Assembly (NCBI GenBank): GCA_001303885.1
Contig: LJUE01000117.1
Span: 1 to 9,028 of the forward strand
Direction: 5' to 3'
Length of the DNA: 9,028 nt
DNA from: Planctomycetes bacterium SM23_32
GTDB taxonomy: Bacteria > Planctomycetota > Brocadiia > SM23-32
Positions 1 through 6,296 of this stretch are shown one piece after another. Made by a program: the position numbers and the translations under genes. Position 1 is the first letter of the stretch. Every line of letters starts with the position of its first letter. The notes beneath the pieces were generated by a model, which was given only the letters and a program-made list of their open reading frames with translations, did not search any database and was not told the DNA's origin.

Positions 1-738
1 GACCACGTAGTACTGGATGCCGTCCCGCTCCTGGGCCTTGTAGTAATGGTGGAAGTGGCCGCCGAAGACCGCCCGCACCGGCCGCCGGCGCAGCATGGCG
101 TGCACGGCGTCCCAGCCGGCGTCGGGGTATTCCCACAGCGGCTTGTGCATCAACACGAAGATGTGCACGGCCTGCGTCCGTGCCAGGTCGTCCGCGAGCC
201 ACTCGAGCTGCCCCTTCGTCAGGCGCGGCTCGGACTCGAGGGACTCCTCCGTGTCGAGACAGATGAAGTGCGCATGGCCGTAGTCCACCGAGTAATAGAG
301 CGGTCCGAAGTGCCGCTTGTAGAGCTCCTCGCCGCGGCGGTCGTCGGGGTTGCCGGTTCCCGTGATCACGTCGTGGTTGCCGGGCAGGGGGTAGAAGGGG
401 GCCTGCAGCGGTTCCAGCACGGCCTTCACCCGCTCGATGTCCCGCTCCCACTGCTCCATGTCCCGGATGTAGCCGGGCACCAGGTCGCCGATGTGGAAGA
501 CGAGGTCCGGATCGAGCAGGTTCAGTTCGGCCACGGCCTGCTGGAGCACGGCGAGGCCCTCGTCGTACCCCGTCGTGCGGTCGGCCAGAATGGCCACGGT
601 GAAGCCCCGGGCGGGCTCCGGAACGCCGAGCTGCACCCCGGAGTCGGTGCCGGCGTTCACCTGGGCGCCAGCGGGGGCGGACAGCAAGGCGGCCAGGGCA
701 AAGGCCGCCAGCAGTCCCCTGAGCATTGCTCTGGCCAT
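1..738 (-). CDS. Secreted calcineurin-like metallophosphoesterase (C-terminus cut by window edge)
   Basis: The reverse strand reads as 246 uninterrupted codons from an ATG at 738 to the left edge, so the 3' end is missing. Residues 1-25 form a signal peptide: a short basic start, a hydrophobic alanine/leucine core, then APAGA before a likely cleavage site, so the enzyme probably acts outside the cytoplasm. Metallophosphoesterase motifs follow in order: LADRT at 51-55, GD at 84-85, GNHD at 120-123, a lone His in LMHKP at 198, and GGHFHH at 226-231. These are the dinuclear metal ligands of the calcineurin-like family, which hydrolyses phosphomono- or diesters; the substrate cannot be told. The first motif is D-R-T instead of the usual D-x-H. 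The start is supported by GGAGGT (745-750) six bases upstream and by an extended -10 promoter. It is the last gene on the minus strand here and appears to be transcribed separately from hppA. Confidence 0.88.
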   Translation of the reverse strand, partial: MARAMLRGLLAAFALAALLSAPAGAQVNAGTDSGVQLGVPEPARGFTVAILADRTTGYDEGLAVLQQAVAELNLLDPDLVFHIGDLVPGYIRDMEQWERDIERVKAVLEPLQAPFYPLPGNHDVITGTGNPDDRRGEELYKRHFGPLYYSVDYGHAHFICLDTEESLESEPRLTKGQLEWLADDLARTQAVHIFVLMHKPLWEYPDAGWDAVHAMLRRRPVRAVFGGHFHHYYKAQERDGIQYYVV

Positions 739-781
739 CGGTAGACCTCCGTTCGCTGCACCGCGCGGCCCGACATGGGCC

Positions 782-790
782 ATTCTAACA
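782..790 (-). promoter_or_regulatory. Extended -10 promoter of the metallophosphoesterase gene
   Basis: On the minus strand the sequence reads TGTTAGAAT, an extended -10 element (TGn followed by TAGAAT, 5 of 6 matches to TATAAT). No good -35 hexamer lies 16-18 bases further upstream, which fits an extended -10 promoter. Predicted transcription would begin near 775 and give a leader of about 37 nt before the ATG at 738. This is seen by eye only. Confidence 0.5.
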
Positions 791-836
791 CGCCGGCTCC
801 AGGGCTGCTACTTGTGACGAGGCACGTGCTCCCCGC

Positions 837-892
837 GCCGCCAGGACGCCTCGGCGGCCCGGCCGTGCGGAGGGTCCCGCATTCGAGGACCC
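837..892 (-). terminator. Two hairpins just past the hppA stop, possible terminator without a U-run
   Basis: Two inverted repeats follow the hppA stop codon. The first (872-892) has GGGTCC pairing with GGACCC across a 9-nt loop. The second (837-858) has GCCGCC pairing with GGCGGC, with an inner AGG/CCT and one bulged base around a 3-nt loop. Neither is followed by a T-run on the minus strand, so intrinsic termination is uncertain. They may instead protect the mRNA 3' end, or reflect GC-rich chance pairing. Confidence 0.3.
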
Positions 893-903
893 CCTTTGGC
901 CGC

Positions 904-2877
<1,974 letters not shown>

Positions 2878-3037
2878 GACCTGCTCCTTCCGGTTCCCTT
2901 GTTCGCCGTCTCGCGCACAGGAGGGACTACGCCGGGCGCCTGTTCCCGTCTGCCCTCGGCGCGCGGGCAGCGGGTCCGCCGCGTGATCGCGCTTATGGGC
3001 TCGGCCGGATGGCGGGCGCCCCACGAACCGTCTTAGG
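2878..3037 (-). promoter_or_regulatory. Long structured 5' leader of hppA
   Basis: From the predicted transcription start near 3037 to the hppA ATG there are about 160 transcribed bases with no convincing gene. A hairpin at 2931-2960 has GCC plus GGGC pairing with GCCC plus GGC, with a GA bulge, and further GC-rich self-complementary stretches lie upstream, including the palindromes GGCGCGCC and GGGCGCCC. AAGGAG (2884-2889) is the ribosome binding site. The length would allow a regulatory RNA, but I recognise no known riboswitch class and the high GC content makes chance pairing common. Confidence 0.35.
2884..2889 (-). promoter_or_regulatory. Ribosome binding site fixing the hppA start
   Basis: The minus strand reads AAGGAG, six bases before the ATG at 2877. 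It supports that start over the in-frame ATG at 3045, which has no comparable site and lies in the -10 region. Confidence 0.75.
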
Positions 3038-3043
3038 CGCGCC

Positions 3044-3073
3044 ATCGTAATGCGCCCTGCGAGTGGCTGTCAA
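3044..3073 (-). promoter_or_regulatory. Sigma70-type promoter of hppA
   Basis: On the minus strand a perfect TTGACA (3068-3073) is separated by 18 bases from TACGAT (3044-3049, 4 of 6 matches to TATAAT). It lies about 40 bases after the stop codon of the upstream gene, so hppA can be transcribed independently of the reductase operon. The ATG at 3045 overlaps the -10 element, which argues against the longer hppA reading. Confidence 0.6.
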
Positions 3074-3114
3074 ACGACGCGACCCCGCCGCCGTTCTGCT
3101 CGAACGTGAGGCGA

Positions 3115-4155
3115 TCAGGTGCCCGCCACGCTCTCATCGAGCAGGTAGAGGAGCATCTCGGCGGCATGCCAGGAGTGGGGCGCGCAGAGGCGCCGGTCGG
3201 CGTACTCGGGGCAGATGCGCGCCATCTTCGCGTAGTCGGCCTCGCTCGCCTCCGCTTCGTAGGTGAGGGGATACTGCTGCTCGGGGTCCGGCAGCGCGAC
3301 GGGCCAGCCGTGGAAGTGGTCCTCCGCCCAGCCCAGGTAGGGGTAGAGGTCCCTGGCGCGCTCGTCGAACGGATCGCCCGGCACGTGCTCGTCCTTGAAG
3401 TCCATCCAGAACAGCGCCGAGTAGCTGTCGAAGACCTTCGGCACCACGTAAGGGTCGTCGAGCCCCAGGCTCCGCAGGCCGTGCTTGAGCCACTTCGTCT
3501 GATAGACGGGATGCTCGGCGAAGTCGGTGAGCCCGCAGACGTGGTCGCCCGCGCGGAACCGCTCGGCTTCCCTGAGTACGACGTCCACCACAGGATGGGC
3601 TGGATCGCCCACCAGCGAGACCATGTAGAGGGCCTGCCCGAGGTTGTCGGGCTCGGCGTGCCCCGCGTTGTTGCGGTCGAAGGGCTTGTGCAGGCCCCTT
3701 ATCCAGTCCTCGACCAGGCCCAGGTTGCCCGTCTTCTCCAGGCACATACACGCCATGGCCGCGTCGCGATACCACGGCCTGGGATAGACGAGCAGGTTCG
3801 GCACCGGCCCGGCGTGGATCAGGTTGATGAGCAGGTCGTGGTGCAGCACGCGCAGCAGAGGCGCCTGGCGCTGGTCCTCGAAGCGCGGCAACCGGACGGG
3901 GCTGCGCGTGAGGCACACGCGGTCGGTCGCCTCTTCACACCAGACCCCCTGCTCGTCCTCGCTTATGCGGACACCCTCGCCCTCGGTTGTCCGCAGCGAC
4001 ACGCAGTATTCGGGCGGCCGGACGTGCTCTTCGGCGACCTCCCATTCGTTCAGCACCTCGCCGGTGAACGCGTCGCGGAGCCGGCCGTCGGCGTAGAGGA
4101 GCTTCCGCCTGTTGCCCATGCCGAACAGGTAGAAGCGACATCCGGGCAGGTCCAT
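3115..4155 (-). CDS. Unassigned protein, resembles a six-hairpin (alpha/alpha toroid) glycosidase
   Basis: This encodes 346 residues, with no signal peptide or membrane segment visible, so it is probably cytoplasmic. I cannot place it in a named family. The centre carries RPWYRDAAMACMCLEKTGN at 126-144, which recalls the W-P/Y-R-D strand-helix signature of six-hairpin glycosidases such as GH15, followed by PFDRNNAGHAEPDNLGQAL (158-176). Other likely conserved aromatic and acidic stretches are YLGWAEDHFHG (273-283) and APHSWHAAEMLLYLL (325-339). The helix-rich, Trp/His/Asp-rich pattern fits a sugar-binding toroid; at about 350 residues it would be a compact one. Residues 1-90 form a beta-rich, charged N-terminal part. 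The ATG is the only possible start after the upstream in-frame TGA, which is itself the stop codon of the reductase gene 39 nt upstream; AAGAGG lies nine bases before it. The pair is almost certainly co-transcribed. The glycosidase-like reading is inference, about 50% sure; that it is a real gene is much surer. Confidence 0.8.
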   Translation of the reverse strand: MDLPGCRFYLFGMGNRRKLLYADGRLRDAFTGEVLNEWEVAEEHVRPPEYCVSLRTTEGEGVRISEDEQGVWCEEATDRVCLTRSPVRLPRFEDQRQAPLLRVLHHDLLINLIHAGPVPNLLVYPRPWYRDAAMACMCLEKTGNLGLVEDWIRGLHKPFDRNNAGHAEPDNLGQALYMVSLVGDPAHPVVDVVLREAERFRAGDHVCGLTDFAEHPVYQTKWLKHGLRSLGLDDPYVVPKVFDSYSALFWMDFKDEHVPGDPFDERARDLYPYLGWAEDHFHGWPVALPDPEQQYPLTYEAEASEADYAKMARICPEYADRRLCAPHSWHAAEMLLYLLDESVAGT

Positions 4156-4194
4156 GGCCGAGCGCCTCTTGTGTTCCTGCGGGATGCGGGGGGC

Positions 4195-5463
4195 TCAGGA
4201 GGTCAGCTTGCGGTGGATCCACTTCAGCTTGGCGGTGATGGGCAGGCCGTAGGGGCAGCGCGCCTCCGCGTCGGAGCAGTCCACGTCCGGCGGCACCTGC
4301 CGCTCAAGCGCCGCGTAGGCAGCGCGGGCGTAGTCGCGGTTGCTGAACCAGTTGTTCAGCCCTCGCCGCAGGTCCATGTCGGGCAGGTCCATCACCGGCC
4401 CCGGCATCATCTGGCGGTCGTAGTAGCCTTCCAGCCGGTGGATCTCCGGTATGTCAAGCCCGGCAGCGTTCGGCATGCAGCTGCGGCAGCGCCGGCAGAC
4501 GTAGTTGGCCAGCTCGGGCGCGTCCAGGTAGAGCAGCTTCTTCTCGCCCTCGTCCATGGGCTCGTGGTCCTTGGCCAGCGCGAGGTTCGAGGCGAGCTGG
4601 TACGGGGTGTTGTTGCCCGTGGCGGCCGACGTCACTTCCGGCATGCTCCAAACCCAGCGGAACGCCTTCGCCGCCGACTCCGGCCGGTAGAGCAGCCCGT
4701 CAGCGAGCGGCTTCATGCAGATGACGCCTGTGCCCCGCTCGACGCACGCCGGGATGATCTCGTCGAAGACGATGGGGAAGTTGAAGTAGTCCAGGTAGTT
4801 GATCCACTCCATGACGGCGTCGAAGCGGTACTGCCGGACGGCGCGCAGCAGCACTTCGGGCAGATGGCTGGTGATGGAAATGAAGCGCACCTTGCCGGCA
4901 TCCCGGGCATCCTCGGCTGCCCGCAGCGCGCCGCTGTCGGACAGGACCGTGTCCAGTTCCTCGTGCGTGCTGACGCCGTGCATGAACAGGTTGTCCACGT
5001 GGTCCGTTTTCAGGTGGCGGAGGCTGCGCTCGATGCTCTCGGCGGCTTCCTTGCGCGTGCGGGAGTAGACCTTGGTGCTGAGGAAGCACTCGTCACGGCG
5101 CGTCTCCATAACCCGGCCGATCTTACGCTCGGAGTCGCCGTCGCCGTAAGCGATGGCCGTCTCGATGAAGTTGCCGCCGGCGTCCAGGTAGAAGTTCAGC
5201 AGGCGCTCGGCCTCGTCCTCGGGCACTTCGAGCAGGTGAAAGCCGCCAAAACCGAGGATCGTCAGCTCTTCACCCGTCTCGCCCAGCGGTCGGCGTGGCA
5301 AGTTGCCCTCGAGCGCCCTGCGGCGCAAGTCCTCGGTGACGGGCGGCTCATCGTAATCGGACGGCATCATGGCCAGGGCCTCCGCAGCCAGCCCGGCGGC
5401 GCCCAAGGCCGCCGAGACCTTCAGGAAACGCCTCCGTGCCATACGACGACACTGCCGAAACAT
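4195..5463 (-). CDS. Tat-exported aldo/keto reductase with C-terminal Fe-S ligand region
   Basis: This 422-residue protein has a twin-arginine signal (RRRFLKVSA at 10-18, then an Ala/Leu-rich stretch to about 32), so it should be folded with its cofactor and exported. The barrel covers roughly residues 55-320. Of the catalytic tetrad, Tyr106 (AYG), Lys131 (STK) and His162 (FMHG) are present, but the usual Asp of the FDTA motif is Glu101 (FIETA). The tail has CRRCRSCMP (Cys323, 326, 329), then DCSDAEARCPYGLPI (Cys396 and 403). In related reductases this region holds two Cys-rich ferredoxin-like motifs; here several ligands of the second set are missing. The substrate is unknown; a sugar or sugar-derived carbonyl is plausible from neighbours. 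Start: AGGAGGT lies seven bases before the ATG at 5463. An in-frame ATG at 5568 is upstream of the promoter and is rejected. It is first in an operon with the toroid-like gene. Confidence 0.9.
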   Translation of the reverse strand: MFRQCRRMARRRFLKVSAALGAAGLAAEALAMMPSDYDEPPVTEDLRRRALEGNLPRRPLGETGEELTILGFGGFHLLEVPEDEAERLLNFYLDAGGNFIETAIAYGDGDSERKIGRVMETRRDECFLSTKVYSRTRKEAAESIERSLRHLKTDHVDNLFMHGVSTHEELDTVLSDSGALRAAEDARDAGKVRFISITSHLPEVLLRAVRQYRFDAVMEWINYLDYFNFPIVFDEIIPACVERGTGVICMKPLADGLLYRPESAAKAFRWVWSMPEVTSAATGNNTPYQLASNLALAKDHEPMDEGEKKLLYLDAPELANYVCRRCRSCMPNAAGLDIPEIHRLEGYYDRQMMPGPVMDLPDMDLRRGLNNWFSNRDYARAAYAALERQVPPDVDCSDAEARCPYGLPITAKLKWIHRKLTS

Positions 5464-5470
5464 ACGCAGT

Positions 5471-5477
5471 ACCTCCT
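5471..5477 (-). promoter_or_regulatory. Ribosome binding site fixing the reductase start
   Basis: A strong AGGAGGT on the minus strand lies seven bases before the ATG at 5463. It settles that start in preference to an internal ATG seven codons later and to the longer frame opening at 5568. Confidence 0.8.
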
Positions 5478-5514
5478 GGCCCGGAGGCTCAGGTGGGAGA
5501 ACCCCCTTGCAGTC

Positions 5515-5544
5515 AGTATAGGGCCGTCCCAGCGGGACCGTCAA
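5515..5544 (-). promoter_or_regulatory. Sigma70-type promoter of the reductase operon
   Basis: On the minus strand TTGACG (5539-5544, 5 of 6) is followed after 18 bases by TATACT (5515-5520, 5 of 6). Transcription should begin near 5508, giving a leader of about 45 nt. The spacer holds a perfect 5-bp dyad, GTCCC-AGC-GGGAC (5526-5538), a possible operator because a protein bound there would block polymerase. Confidence 0.68.
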
Positions 5545-5552
5545 AGGGCGGC

Positions 5553-5580
5553 CTCTCGCCCGCAGCAAAGCGGGGGAGAG
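5553..5580. repeat. 11-bp inverted repeat upstream of the reductase promoter
   Basis: The arms at 5553-5563 and 5570-5580 pair over 11 positions with one mismatch, around the 6-base loop AGCAAA. It sits just upstream of the reductase -35 element, between the two divergent promoters. It could be an activator or repressor site, or a cruciform or hairpin. It is not a terminator for a visible gene, since both flanking genes point away from it. Confidence 0.45.
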
Positions 5581-5652
5581 CAGCAGAGCCCACGGCTCGG
5601 TGTCAAGGCGGAAATCCGGCCCATGCCCGCAGCACGCGCCCCGGCGTCCCCG

Positions 5653-5681
5653 TTGAGACGCGGTTGGCCCGGGAGTAAACT
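5653..5681 (+). promoter_or_regulatory. Sigma70-type promoter of the 2H phosphoesterase gene
   Basis: TTGAGA (5653-5658, 5 of 6) and TAAACT (5676-5681, 4 of 6) are separated by the optimal 17 bases. Transcription would begin near 5688, leaving a very short leader of about 20 nt that holds GGGAGG (5696-5701), seven bases before the GTG start at 5709. Confidence 0.55.
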
Positions 5682-5708
5682 GGTCCCGGCGGAAGGGGAG
5701 GGCGCGCG

Positions 5709-6284
5709 GTGACTGACGGGGCGGCCAGTCCGGTTCCTCACCGCAAGGTGCCCTTCACGGCGGCCGTCCTCATCCCGCCCGAAGGGCTCTGGGGACCCAT
5801 CCAGCGCATACGGCGGGCGCATGATCCTCGCGTTGACCGATGGATGCCGCATGTGACGCTCCTCTATCCTTTCGTGCCGGCCGCGGCGCTGGCGCAGGCA
5901 GCCGCAGAGCTGAGCGGGCCGTGCGCGGCCGCGCTGCCGTTCCACGTGCGGCTCGCCGAGTTCGCCTGGTTTGCGCATGGGAGCGCGTGGGCCACGATGT
6001 GGCTGCACCCCGACCCTCCCGGCCCGCTCGTGCGGCTGCAGTCTCGGCTCTGGGAATGCTTCCCGTGGTGTGACGATGCGGGCCGGTTCGCGAACGGGTT
6101 CACTCCGCACCTCTCGGTCGGGCGCTGGTCTGTCCGAGAAGTCAGTGGCGCGGCTGCGCAGTTGCAGCGTTCGTGGGAGCCGCTCGACTGGCCCGTGGAT
6201 CGCGTCTGTCTGATCGCACGGCCGCCGACAGGGGAGGGGGCCTTCACGGTTCAGCATGAGCTGGCACTGGGGAGGCGCTCGTAG
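5709..6284 (+). CDS. 2H phosphoesterase, LigT/2'-5' RNA ligase-like
   Basis: This 191-residue, probably cytoplasmic protein has the two His-x-Thr/Ser motifs that define the 2H phosphoesterase superfamily: HVT at 48-50 (within MPHVTLLYPF) and HLS at 134-136 (within FTPHLSVGRW). The length fits LigT-like proteins, whose members open 2',3'-cyclic phosphates or hydrolyse or form 2'-5' linkages in RNA or small nucleotides; which activity applies cannot be told. The start is GTG at 5709: GGGAGG lies seven bases upstream, a good promoter sits just before it, and no ATG exists before residue 46, which is too close to the first catalytic motif. It is the only plus-strand gene in the window, is transcribed alone and converges on the glycosidase, with 12 bases between the two stop codons. 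Confidence 0.88.
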   Translation: MTDGAASPVPHRKVPFTAAVLIPPEGLWGPIQRIRRAHDPRVDRWMPHVTLLYPFVPAAALAQAAAELSGPCAAALPFHVRLAEFAWFAHGSAWATMWLHPDPPGPLVRLQSRLWECFPWCDDAGRFANGFTPHLSVGRWSVREVSGAAAQLQRSWEPLDWPVDRVCLIARPPTGEGAFTVQHELALGRRS

Positions 6285-6296
6285 GGCGTCGTACTG

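Noticed and set aside
46..744. Open frame of 232 codons on the plus strand
   Set aside because: It is antisense to the metallophosphoesterase, whose signal peptide, motifs, ribosome binding site and promoter are all visible.
2878..3045. 56-codon N-terminal extension of the pyrophosphatase
   Set aside because: It would begin inside the -10 element, is Arg-rich and unlike any pyrophosphatase N-terminus, while the ATG at 2877 has a good ribosome binding site.
5464..5568. 35-codon N-terminal extension of the reductase
   Set aside because: It would bury the Tat signal inside the protein and begin upstream of the promoter; the ATG at 5463 has AGGAGGT at the right spacing.
5553..5580. Inverted repeat read as an intrinsic terminator
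   Set aside because: No gene reads into it from either side and there is no T-run after either arm; an operator-like or structural role is more plausible.
3106..5712. Open frame of 868 codons on the plus strand, antisense to the reductase and toroid-like genes
   Set aside because: It spans two well-supported genes and their promoter in antisense, has no recognisable domain, and is rich in Val/Arg/Gly/His in the way shadow frames of GC-rich genes are. The minus-strand genes carry clear family motifs.
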